Below are positions 1 to 6,848 of a stretch of DNA of 7,988 bases, in pieces (the first letter of the stretch is position 1; every line of letters begins with the position of its first letter). The notes under the pieces were generated by a model. It did no database searches and was not told the origin of the DNA. It saw only the letters and a list, made by a program, of their open reading frames with translations. Location of the stretch: positions 1 through 7,988 of the forward strand of contig JANOQT010000177.1 of the NCBI GenBank assembly GCA_031415015.1. Reading direction: 5' to 3'. The stretch comes from JAUYQR01 sp031415015. Lineage in GTDB: Bacteria; Pseudomonadota; Alphaproteobacteria; Rhodobacterales; Rhodobacteraceae. The position numbers were made by a program, and so were the translations under genes.

Positions 1-69
1 GCCGATTGCTTTGCAATCGCCTGCCGGGCAACGGATGATCTGCGCCTCAGTGTATCTGCTTGTCTTCAT
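1..69 (-). pseudogene. IS3-family transposase OrfA, N-terminal fragment (runs off the left edge)
   Basis: The start codon at 67-69 opens a frame reading MKTSRYTEAQIIR, the characteristic beginning of IS3-family OrfA (a small helix-turn-helix protein that joins OrfB by frameshifting to form the transposase). After residue 13 the frame reads CPAGDCKAIG, which does not fit the usual continuation (VLRQAEGG-like). Adding one base after the arginine codon would give V-A-R-Q-A, which fits the family better. This suggests either a one-base deletion or a junction with unrelated DNA near position 31. The frame stays open to position 1, so a working gene cannot be formally excluded. Only 23 codons are visible. 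The IS3 assignment rests on this short stretch plus the ribosome binding site upstream. Confidence 0.45.
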
Positions 70-138
70 TCAGAATCTCCTCGTTCATCTTGCCGAGAAA
101 ATTCTACTTATGCAGCCCCTTACTTTCGGGGGGGACTA
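1..138 (-). mobile_element. IS3-family insertion sequence, 5' end fragment
   Basis: On the minus strand this stretch reads as the beginning of an IS3-family element: a short leader, a ribosome binding site (AACGAGGAG about 10 bases before the start) and the opening codons of OrfA. The outer boundary is placed near 138 because a C-rich tract (seven G on the plus strand, 128-134) followed by a GGGG block resembles the GC-rich terminal repeats of such elements. I cannot confirm the exact terminal repeat, and no target-site duplication can be tested because the other end is outside the window. The recognisable protein match stops around position 31, so the element may be truncated there rather than continuing to the left. 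Confidence 0.5.
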
Positions 139-393
139 CCCAAGGAGTGCCAAACCAAGAAGAAAGGGCCCGCCGCGCTGCGTGCTTTCGCCGTCAACAC
201 CCCCAAAAGTGTGTTGCAGCGGCAGGCCCCCACATAATCCGATGCTGGGGACACCGGGATACTCGTTAAAGTTCCAGATTGTCTGGAACCCCATTATCAA
301 TGACAATGAATTGCCAGACCATTAATGGGAAAAGCTGTCGCACTTTCCCACCACGCCCAAAGGCATCCGAACTCGGGTCCGCCGGAGAAAATC
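139..393. other. non-coding stretch between the IS remnant and the regulator gene
   Basis: No convincing gene is seen in this stretch: the open frames crossing it have no good ribosome binding site and unremarkable translations. The right half (about 265-335) is clearly AT-richer than its surroundings. It holds a perfect palindrome (271-289), a tandem CAATGA repeat (298-309) and the 10-base palindrome CCATTAATGG (319-328). These lie 65 to 125 bases before the start of the helix-turn-helix gene, so the stretch most likely holds that gene's promoter and control sites. Confidence 0.6.
271..289. promoter_or_regulatory. perfect inverted repeat, probable operator
   Basis: The sequence GTTCCAGA-TTG-TCTGGAAC is a perfect 8-base inverted repeat with a 3-base spacer, the shape expected for a site bound by a dimeric helix-turn-helix protein. 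Two possible sigma-70-like promoters overlap it: TTCCAG (272-277), 17 bases, TATCAA; or TTGTCT (279-284), 17 bases, GACAAT. Both are only partial matches, so the promoter itself is uncertain. The location upstream of the regulator gene at 394 suggests autoregulation, which is inference. Confidence 0.45.
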
Positions 394-846
394 ATGTCGA
401 TCGCAACCTATCTCAAGAAGCACACCGAGGCGCTGGTCAAGGATGTGGGGGTCGAGGCGGCCTGCGAGATCACCGGCAAATCGAAGGCAACGCTGGGGCG
501 CTACTATTCCGACAGCGCAGAACATGACGACCGGTTCATGCCGGTCGATGTGGTGGCCGCACTGGAAGCCGCCAGCCGGTACCCGCATGTGACGTCAGCG
601 CTTGCAGACTTGCGGGGGATTACGTTTTCCTATGATGCCGAACGCCGGAATGCCGCTACGAAGGGGGTCAATCAGGACGTCGTGGCCCTAGCACAGCGGT
701 TTGCGATGCTGATGTCGGAATACAATCAGGCCATCGGCGACGGCAGGATCACCGCAAATGAGGCAAAACGCCTGCTGCGCGAAACGCTCGCGATTCAGCA
801 GGTCATTCTGGAGATGAAGCTGAACCTGGAAGACGAGGTCAGCTGA
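394..846 (+). CDS. putative phage CII-like helix-turn-helix regulator (150 aa)
   Basis: The product is a small soluble protein with no signal peptide or membrane segment. Residues about 18-38 (GVEAACEITGKSKATLGRYY) look like a helix-turn-helix. The following segment (about 49-76, MPVDVVAALEAASRYPHVTSAL) and the C-terminal helical part with DGRITANEAKRLLRE (116-130) resemble phage regulatory proteins of the CII/CP76 type, which bind DNA to switch phage genes. The similarity is from memory and moderate; it could instead be a conserved Rhodobacterales protein of unknown function. The start at 394 is chosen because GGAG lies 6 bases before the ATG and the protein begins naturally there. An in-frame ATG at 325 exists but gives an unlikely N-terminus. 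No phage structural or integrase genes are in the window. The probable operator at 271-289 lies upstream, and the gene ends 21 bases from the convergent helicase gene. Confidence 0.6.
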   Translation: MSIATYLKKHTEALVKDVGVEAACEITGKSKATLGRYYSDSAEHDDRFMPVDVVAALEAASRYPHVTSALADLRGITFSYDAERRNAATKGVNQDVVALAQRFAMLMSEYNQAIGDGRITANEAKRLLRETLAIQQVILEMKLNLEDEVS

Positions 847-867
847 AGGACGGGTGTGGCTGGGGCG

Positions 868-2235
868 TCAGCCCGGACGCCGTTTCGGCCCCGCGCCACT
901 GCCACCTTCGGCCCGGCGCGGGACAAAAGTGCCGCCCAGCGGTTTGGCAGCACCGCCGCCAGTGCGCGGTTTTTGAACACCTGCCGGGCGCTGGCCCTGA
1001 GGTTTGGCCGGCGGTTTCGCACCCGCCTTCTGGCCGCCACGCCCACCGGCGGGGCGTTGGCCACGGTTCTGGCCGGGCTTCGGGGCCGCAGCCACGATGT
1101 CAGCAGCCCAAGGCGCGCCACCCAGCACAGGGATCGGCTTTTTCAACAGCTTTTCAATGGCCTGAAGTTCGCCCATCTCGACCGGTGCGCAGAACGCTAC
1201 TGCCGTGCCTTCGGCCCCGGCGCGCGCGGTGCGGCCGATCCGGTGGACGTAGTTTTCCGCGACGTTGGGCAGGTCGAAGTTGTAGACATGGCGCACCGTC
1301 GGGATGTCGATGCCGCGCGCGGCCACATCGGTTGCAACCAGCACGTCCAATTCGCCGGTGCGAAACTCGGTCAAGGTGCGGTCACGCTGGTTCTGGCTCT
1401 TGTTCCCGTGGATGGAACCCACCTTGAACCCCCAGGTTGCCAGCAGTTTGCACAGCTTTTCCGACCCGTGCTTCGTGCGGCCAAAGACCAGCGCCTGCTC
1501 ACCCACATGGGTCTTGAGGTAGGTTTCCAGCATCCGGGCCTTGTCGCCGTTCGGGATGAAGTGCACGCCTTGCACGATCTTCTCGATGGGCTTGCCGGGG
1601 GGGGCAACCTGAACCTTGATCGGATCACGCAGGTAGGTGTCGGCAATCTCTGAGATATCTTTGGGCATCGTGGCCGAAAACAACATGGTCTGGCGTTTCA
1701 GCGGGATGTGCTTGGCGATTTTGCGAAGCGAGTGGATGAAACCCATGTCCAGCATGTGGTCAGCTTCGTCCAGCACCAGATAGGCGCATTGATCAAGCTT
1801 GACGTCGCCGCGTTCCAAGAGGTCGATCAGGCGACCGGGGGTGGCCACCAGAACGTCGGTGCCCTTTGACAGCGCCTGTGCCTGCTTGAACAGCGAGGCA
1901 CCTCCGACAACCATCGTCACTTTGACGGCGGTGCCTTTGGTGAAGACTTCGAGGTTGTCCTTGATCTGGCCGATCAACTCGCGGGTCGGGGCAAGGATCA
2001 GGGCGCGGACGTTCTTCGGGCCCGGCGGGTGGCCAAGGTCCAGCAGGCGGTGCAGCAGCGGCAGGCCGAAAGCGGCGGTCTTGCCGGTTCCGGTCTGGGC
2101 AAGGCCCATCAGATCGCGGCCCGCCATGATATGGGGAATGGCCTGCGCCTGAATTGGCGTCGGCACCTTGAGGTTGGTTTTTTCCAGCGCTTTCAACAGC
2201 GAGGGGGAAAGGCCGAGATCGGCAAAAGTGGTCAT
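868..2235 (-). CDS. RhlE-like DEAD-box ATP-dependent RNA helicase
   Basis: This is a cytoplasmic ATP-dependent RNA helicase that remodels RNA or RNA-protein complexes; relatives act in ribosome assembly, RNA decay and cold adaptation. All hallmark motifs are intact (numbering from the ATG at 2235): Q motif with F4 and PTPIQAQAIP (25-34), Walker A AQTGTGKT (46-53), PTREL (83-87), TPGR (132-135), DEAD (156-159), SAT (187-189), motif V ATDVAARGID (301-310) and motif VI HRIGRTARAG (331-340). Residues about 385-455 form a Gly/Pro/Lys/Arg/Gln-rich disordered tail, typical of RhlE-type proteins and likely to bind RNA. The start at 2235 (MTTF) is preferred because GGACGA lies at a good distance before it and family members begin close to the Q-motif phenylalanine. 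The ATG at 2247 would add MDEP but has no ribosome binding site. The gene has its own long upstream region and converges on the regulator gene. The exact subfamily (RhlE versus related DEAD helicases) is less certain. Confidence 0.95.
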   Translation of the reverse strand: MTTFADLGLSPSLLKALEKTNLKVPTPIQAQAIPHIMAGRDLMGLAQTGTGKTAAFGLPLLHRLLDLGHPPGPKNVRALILAPTRELIGQIKDNLEVFTKGTAVKVTMVVGGASLFKQAQALSKGTDVLVATPGRLIDLLERGDVKLDQCAYLVLDEADHMLDMGFIHSLRKIAKHIPLKRQTMLFSATMPKDISEIADTYLRDPIKVQVAPPGKPIEKIVQGVHFIPNGDKARMLETYLKTHVGEQALVFGRTKHGSEKLCKLLATWGFKVGSIHGNKSQNQRDRTLTEFRTGELDVLVATDVAARGIDIPTVRHVYNFDLPNVAENYVHRIGRTARAGAEGTAVAFCAPVEMGELQAIEKLLKKPIPVLGGAPWAADIVAAAPKPGQNRGQRPAGGRGGQKAGAKPPAKPQGQRPAGVQKPRTGGGAAKPLGGTFVPRRAEGGSGAGPKRRPG

Positions 2236-2400
2236 GGGTTCGTCCATTCGTCAAAGGGCAAGCGACCCTCGCCCCGGACCTATGCCCGTGACCGTGCCGC
2301 TGGCGGCGCCCCTGCGTGATGGAGGAAACCTGTGTCCGGGCCTTTCGGTGCTCACGCGGCACGGGCTTCGGATTGGCTTCAGATGGGGTAGTGCTGCTGC

Positions 2401-2454
2401 AAAGTCAAGCAATATGGTCATTATCTGGTTGATGGAGCGCAAGGAAAGTCAAGC
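2401..2454. repeat. pair of 10-bp direct repeats AAAGTCAAGC
   Basis: AAAGTCAAGC occurs at 2401-2410 and again at 2445-2454, a spacing of 44 bases or about four helical turns. Read on the minus strand each copy is GCTTGACTTT, containing a good -35-like TTGACT. The pair could therefore be two alternative -35 elements for the helicase gene or two binding sites for one regulator. Confidence 0.5.
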
Positions 2455-2564
2455 TGCGCGCAGCCGGACTGGACCTCAGCCGCGCTTGGAGGTATGTATT
2501 GCGCCGCATCAAAGACGTCGAACAGGGCGCGCATTTGCCAGTGTGACGAGCCGCCGCCGCTGTT

Positions 2565-2585
2565 CTGCGAAAATCTTTTCAGCAG
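2565..2585. promoter_or_regulatory. inverted repeat overlapping the adaptor ribosome binding site
   Basis: CTGCGAAAA-TC-TTTTC-A-GCAG is a near-perfect inverted repeat: nine pairs with one bulged A at 2581. Its right end overlaps the AGGA ribosome binding site (2584-2587) of the adaptor gene, whose GTG start is at 2597. It could be a repressor site for the efflux operon or a small RNA hairpin limiting ribosome access. Which of these applies, if either, cannot be told from the sequence. Confidence 0.35.
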
Positions 2586-2596
2586 GATGATCAGAC

Positions 2597-3715
2597 GTGC
2601 CAGCTTTTCCCAGATTTCATCGAATTGCAGCATTCCTCGTGCTTATCGCTGCTTCGGCATGGATCGCAACCGGCGAGTTCTCTGCCGTCGGCAGCGCCCA
2701 GGGTCAGGCGAGTGGCGAGACGAAATCCGTTGAGGTTGTTGCCGAAGTGCCGGTCGCGGCTCCAACCCTTCGGACGGTTGCGGTGATCATGCCCTCGGTG
2801 ATCGACCACGCGCGCATCATCCATTTGTCGGGCACAACCGCTGCAGAAAAACGCGTGGTTCTGGCGGCACGGTCGGACGGGGTGATCAATGCGCTGGACC
2901 TTGAGAAGGGGACCAGCATCGCCGAAGGCGTCGTGGTGATGACACTGGAAGGGCCAGAGACGCTGGCGCAGGCAAAGATCGCCGAGATTGCGCTCGCTCA
3001 ACGGCAACGTGAACTGGAAGTGGCTGAAAAGCTGTACTCCGGTGGCAATACGCCGGAAATCCAGCTGACGAGCGCCCGGTCCGACAGGGACGCGGCCGAA
3101 GCGGAGCTGAACCGTGCAAAGGCGGCGGTAGACCGGCTTGAATTGAAGGCCCCCTTTGCCGGAATCGTCGAGTCCGTCGAGGTGGAGCGTGGCGAATGGG
3201 TGCAGACCGGTGCGCCGGTCGCAACGATCCTGTCACTGAACCCGATTCTGGTGCAGGCCGAGGTCAGCGAGATTGACGTGGGCAGCGTCGCGGCGGGATC
3301 TGCGGCCAGCGTCCGGCTGGTCAACGGCAAGGTGCTGGAAGGCACGGTCCGGCTTGTGGCGCGTGAGGCATCAGCAGAAACGCGGACTTTCCCCGTTGAG
3401 ATCATGTTGCCGAACCCGGACAACGCTTTGCCGTCAGGCATGACCGCCGAAGTCGAAATCCTTGCCCCGCCGGAACGCGCCGTTGTGATTCCCCGGTCGG
3501 TGATCACCCTGGCCGAGACAGGTGAGATCGGTTTGCGTGGGGTCGACGCGCAGGATGTGGCGCATTTCGTGCCGGTCACCATTCTGGACGACACCGAGGC
3601 AGGGCTGGTCGTGACCGGCGTGCCCGAAGGGTTGCGGATAATTGTCGCCGGGCAGGATCTGGTGCGGGACGGAGAGAAGGTCGTGGTCGCATTGGCGGAG
3701 GGGGCCAGCGAATGA
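2597..3715 (+). CDS. RND efflux periplasmic adaptor (membrane fusion protein, HlyD/AcrA family)
   Basis: This adaptor protein (372 aa) links an RND pump in the inner membrane to an outer-membrane channel across the periplasm. The N-terminus has a signal sequence or membrane anchor (basic start, hydrophobic residues about 10-25) with no lipobox cysteine, so unlike AcrA it is not a lipoprotein. It shows two lipoyl half-domains (about 82-118 with SDGVINALDLEKGTSI, and 183-212 with APFAGIVESVEVERGEWV) flanking a short alpha-helical hairpin (about 120-178), then a beta-barrel (about 213-290) and a membrane-proximal domain (291-372). The hairpin is short compared with AcrA. The start is the GTG at 2597: AGGA lies 9 bases upstream, the in-frame stop TGA is at 2588-2590, and the next GTG (2639) would cut the signal sequence. 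The last codons overlap the pump gene by 4 bases (ATGA), implying translational coupling. Confidence 0.93.
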   Translation: MPAFPRFHRIAAFLVLIAASAWIATGEFSAVGSAQGQASGETKSVEVVAEVPVAAPTLRTVAVIMPSVIDHARIIHLSGTTAAEKRVVLAARSDGVINALDLEKGTSIAEGVVVMTLEGPETLAQAKIAEIALAQRQRELEVAEKLYSGGNTPEIQLTSARSDRDAAEAELNRAKAAVDRLELKAPFAGIVESVEVERGEWVQTGAPVATILSLNPILVQAEVSEIDVGSVAAGSAASVRLVNGKVLEGTVRLVAREASAETRTFPVEIMLPNPDNALPSGMTAEVEILAPPERAVVIPRSVITLAETGEIGLRGVDAQDVAHFVPVTILDDTEAGLVVTGVPEGLRIIVAGQDLVRDGEKVVVALAEGASE

Positions 3716-6700
3716 GGATTGTCGAAACCGCAATTGCAAATGCGCGTCTGACGATTTCCATCCTGCTGTTCCTGATGCTGGCCGGTGCGCTGTCTTATGT
3801 CAGCATCCCGAAGGAAGCCGAGCCGGATATCCAGATTCCGATCCTGTACGTGAGCATGGGATACAGTGGGATCTCGCCCGAGGATTCCGAGCGGCTGTTG
3901 CTGCGCCCAATGGAAACGGCGCTGAAAGCCATCGCTGGCGTCAAGAAGATGACGGCAACCGCCTATCAGGGCGGCGGCAACGTGGTGATCGAGTTTCAGG
4001 CCGGGGCGGACCTCGCCAAGGCGCTGGATGACGTTCGCAACAAGGTGGCCGAGGCGCGGCCTGAACTGCCGCAAGGCGCGGATGAGCCGACGGTCAACGA
4101 GGTCAACCTGTCCGAGTTTCCGGTGCTGGTGATCACTCTTTCCGGTGATGTGCCCGAACGGGTGCTTGCGACGGCTGGGCGAGAGCTGCGCAACAGGATC
4201 GAGGATTTGCCGGGCGTTCTGAACGCCGACCTGCAAGGCGTGCGCGATGATCTGGTCGAGGTGGTCATCGACCCCGGCAAGCTGGCAAGTTACGGCCTGC
4301 GCCCGGATATCCTGATCGAAGGCTTCCGCTCCGGCAACCAGTTGGTCGCCGCCGGAGCGCTGGAAGGTTCCGAAGGGCGCTACGCGATCAAGGTCCCCTC
4401 GCTGATCGAGACGGCAGAGGATGTGGCGAACCTGCCCGTCATCTCGACAGAGACGGCCATCGTGCGGGTGCGTGACATTGCCTCGATCCTGCCGACCTAC
4501 AAGGAAGCGACGACCGTCACCCGGCTGGACGGCGCACCTGCCGTTGCTGTCGAAGTGTCAAAGCGGGCCGGCGCGAACCTGATCGAGACGGTGGATCAGG
4601 TGAAGGTGATCGCCGAGGCGTTCAAGCCGCTGTTGCCCGACGGCGCGGTGATCAGCTTTAGCCAGGACAAGTCCAAGGACATCCGGCAATTGTTGAGCGA
4701 CCTGCAGAACTCCGTGCTGACGGCGGTTATTCTTGTGTTCATCGTCATCCTTTACGCCCTGTCGGCGCGGGCTTCGCTGCTGATCGGGCTGGCCATTCCG
4801 GCCTCGTTCCTGATGGGGATGCTGGCGCTGTCGATGGCCGGGTACACGGTCAATATCGTTGTGCTGTTCTCGTTGATCCTGGCGGTCGGCATGCTGGTCG
4901 ATGACGCGATCATTGTCACCGAATTCGCCGAACGCCGCATGTCCGAGGGGATGCACAAGCGCGAGGCGTTTGCGATGGCGTCGCACAGGATGGCCGGGCC
5001 GGTGACGGCGGCGACGCTGACCCGGATCGCGGCGTTTTCGCCGCTGCTGTTCTGGCCGGGGATCGTCGGCGAGTTCATGAAGTACATGCCGATCACCCTG
5101 ATCGTCACGCTGTCGGCGTCGCTGGTCTATGCGCTGATCTTCGTGCCAACACTGGGGGCCCTGATTGCCAAGCCGTTCAACGAGCCACCGAAGCACAAGG
5201 ACGGCGCTTATATGTGGCTGGTCGGCAAGGCCGTGCGGCATCCCGTTATTGTACTGTTTCTGGCTCTGGGCGTTCTGGTTGCCGTTCCCTACACCTACTT
5301 CAAGAACGGCAGCGGCGTGGAATTTTTCCCGAATGTCGAACCGGAGTTCGGGCTTCTGTACGTCAAGGCGCGTGGGAACCTGTCGATTGAAGAGAAAGAC
5401 GCGCTGGTCCGCCAGGCCGAAGACCGCATCCTCGGCTGGCCCGGTATTGCCACCGTCTACACCCGGTCGGGCGAGGCGGGCGGGGCCGGCAACGAGGTTG
5501 CCGCCGATGTGATCGGGGTCATCCAGTATGAATTCGTCGACTGGCGCGAACGCAAGAACGCCAACGCCATCCTCGCCGATCTGCGAGTGGCGATGACCGG
5601 CATTCCCGGCGTGGATATCGAGGTTTCGGTGCCGCAGGCAGGGCCGCCGACCGGCAAGGCTATCCAGATACAACTGTCGGCCGCTGATCCTGCGGGCCTG
5701 AACGACGTAGCAAAGGTTGTGGCCGAACAACTGGCCACCATCCCGGATGTGATCGACATCAACAACGGCCTGCCGCCACCGGGTGTCGATTGGGAACTGC
5801 AAGTGGACCGGGCCGCCGCCTCGCGCTACGGCATTGCGCCCGCCACGGTGGGGGCGATGGTGCAACTGGTGACCGGCGGCTTGAAACTGTCGGACTTCCG
5901 CCCTGCCGGGTCTGATGACGCCGTCGATATCGTGCTGCGTCTGCCGCCCGACCAGCGGACCATTTCGGCGCTGGACCAGTTGCGTATCCAGACGGCGGCG
6001 GGGTCGGTCCCGATCTCGAACTTCGTGACCCGGATTGCGGCACCGACCACGGGCACTCTGACCCGGCTGGACGGCGAGCGGACGGTGACAGTGCAGGCCG
6101 GTATCCGTGAGGGGGTGCAGGCTGACGTGGTGCGTCAGGCGGTGACGGCGGCGCTGGACGCGGCGGGCCTCGACAAGCTGGGCATCCGCTGGAAGCTGGC
6201 GGGCGAGGACGAAGAGCAGGCCGAGGCGATGGTGTTCCTGTCGAAAGCGTTTGGCGCGGCGATCTTTTTGATCTTTGTCGTGCTGCTGGCGCAGTTCAAC
6301 AGCTTCATCTCGGTCGGGCTGGTGCTGTCGGCTGTGGTGATGTCGACCATCGGCGTCCTGCTGGGGCTGATGATCATGGGCCAGCCGTTCGGCGTGGTGA
6401 TGACGGGGATTGGCGTCATTGCGCTGGCCGGGGTGGTGGTGAACAACAACATCGTGCTGATCGACACCTTCGACACCCTGCGCCGCGAGGGCAAGCCCAA
6501 GATCGAAGCGATCCTGGAAACCTGCCGCGAGCGGGCACGTCCGGTGGTGCTGACCGCGCTGACCGCGATTCTAGGAGTCCTGCCCATCGCGTTTGGGCTG
6601 AACCTTGAAATCCTGCATCACGAGACGACAATCGGCGCGCCCTCGACGCAGTGGTGGATTTCGCTGTCCAGTGCAATTGTCTACGGCCTCGCCTTCGCGA

Positions 6701-6846
6701 CGCTTCTGACGCTGGTGGTCATTCCGTCGCTGCTGATGCTGGTAACCCGGTCTGACAACCCGCGCCCGTGGTTCTGGCAGCGCGCCAAACGCCGGGCTTG
6801 GAAGGCCGCGAGTGCGGCACGCCTGACAGGACAGCCGGCAGAGTGA
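3712..6846 (+). CDS. RND-type efflux transporter, inner-membrane permease (AcrB/HAE1-like)
   Basis: This proton-driven inner-membrane pump (1044 aa; AcrB is 1049) is expected to export drugs, detergents or other amphiphilic compounds together with the adaptor encoded just upstream. The RND plan is complete: TM1 (about 12-30), a large periplasmic loop (31-335), TM2-TM6 (about 336-485), TM7 (about 509-527), a second large loop (528-842) and TM8-TM12 (about 843-1010), then a basic tail. TM4 carries the paired aspartates D397-D398 in GMLVDDAIIV, matching AcrB D407/D408 of the proton relay. In TM10 the segment GVVVNNNIVLID places N911 where AcrB has the essential K940. The DD motif argues against the heavy-metal CusA group. 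The ATG overlaps the adaptor stop. No outer-membrane factor gene is adjacent, so the substrate and channel partner are unknown. Confidence 0.95.
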   Translation: MRIVETAIANARLTISILLFLMLAGALSYVSIPKEAEPDIQIPILYVSMGYSGISPEDSERLLLRPMETALKAIAGVKKMTATAYQGGGNVVIEFQAGADLAKALDDVRNKVAEARPELPQGADEPTVNEVNLSEFPVLVITLSGDVPERVLATAGRELRNRIEDLPGVLNADLQGVRDDLVEVVIDPGKLASYGLRPDILIEGFRSGNQLVAAGALEGSEGRYAIKVPSLIETAEDVANLPVISTETAIVRVRDIASILPTYKEATTVTRLDGAPAVAVEVSKRAGANLIETVDQVKVIAEAFKPLLPDGAVISFSQDKSKDIRQLLSDLQNSVLTAVILVFIVILYALSARASLLIGLAIPASFLMGMLALSMAGYTVNIVVLFSLILAVGMLVDDAIIVTEFAERRMSEGMHKREAFAMASHRMAGPVTAATLTRIAAFSPLLFWPGIVGEFMKYMPITLIVTLSASLVYALIFVPTLGALIAKPFNEPPKHKDGAYMWLVGKAVRHPVIVLFLALGVLVAVPYTYFKNGSGVEFFPNVEPEFGLLYVKARGNLSIEEKDALVRQAEDRILGWPGIATVYTRSGEAGGAGNEVAADVIGVIQYEFVDWRERKNANAILADLRVAMTGIPGVDIEVSVPQAGPPTGKAIQIQLSAADPAGLNDVAKVVAEQLATIPDVIDINNGLPPPGVDWELQVDRAAASRYGIAPATVGAMVQLVTGGLKLSDFRPAGSDDAVDIVLRLPPDQRTISALDQLRIQTAAGSVPISNFVTRIAAPTTGTLTRLDGERTVTVQAGIREGVQADVVRQAVTAALDAAGLDKLGIRWKLAGEDEEQAEAMVFLSKAFGAAIFLIFVVLLAQFNSFISVGLVLSAVVMSTIGVLLGLMIMGQPFGVVMTGIGVIALAGVVVNNNIVLIDTFDTLRREGKPKIEAILETCRERARPVVLTALTAILGVLPIAFGLNLEILHHETTIGAPSTQWWISLSSAIVYGLAFATLLTLVVIPSLLMLVTRSDNPRPWFWQRAKRRAWKAASAARLTGQPAE

Positions 6847-6848
6847 CC

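Larger units (their letters stand above)
2236..2596. other. divergent intergenic region between helicase and efflux operon
   Basis: No convincing gene is present, and the stretch must hold the promoters of both divergent units. On the helicase side it contains a hairpin just before the start (2256-2274), a 9-base inverted repeat 2292-2300/2356-2364 and the repeated TTGACTTT-like element (2401-2410 and 2445-2454 on the plus strand). A partial minus-strand promoter can be read as TTTCCT, 16 bases, GATAAT, ending near 2420. If it is used, the helicase mRNA would carry a leader of roughly 170-180 bases. On the pump side there is a 12-base palindrome GCTGCGCGCAGC (2453-2464) and an inverted repeat directly before the adaptor start (2565-2585). 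No clear plus-strand promoter was recognised. Confidence 0.6.

Noticed and set aside
3..19. Inverted repeat CGATTGC-TTT-GCAATCG at the left edge
   Set aside because: It is only 7 bp with no context to the left. It may be a hairpin of the IS or adjoining gene but cannot be interpreted.
195..216. CAACAC/GTGTTG inverted repeat
   Set aside because: Six-base arms with a 10-base loop are expected by chance and are not linked to any gene end.
864..881. 6-bp hairpin GGCGTC/GACGCC at the convergent gene ends
   Set aside because: The stem is short, no T-run follows in either direction, and it lies within the helicase coding end. Not convincing as a terminator.
856..1653. 265-aa plus-strand open frame opposite the helicase C-terminal half
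   Set aside because: The minus strand has every DEAD-box motif, while this frame has no recognisable domain or ribosome binding site.
2421..2633. Minus-strand 70-aa open frame (begins MLQFDEIWEK) in the divergent region
   Set aside because: The beginning looks protein-like, but GAGGA lies directly against the ATG with no spacing, the C-terminal half looks random, it overlaps the adaptor signal-sequence codons, and I recognise no family.
2998..4236. 412-aa antisense open frame across adaptor and pump
   Set aside because: Same reason: low-complexity S/T/R-rich translation opposite two well-supported genes.
4558..5865. Long (435 aa) open frame antisense to the pump gene
   Set aside because: It is a shadow of a GC-rich gene. 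The translation is rich in R, H, Q and G with no domain, and the plus strand clearly encodes the RND pump.
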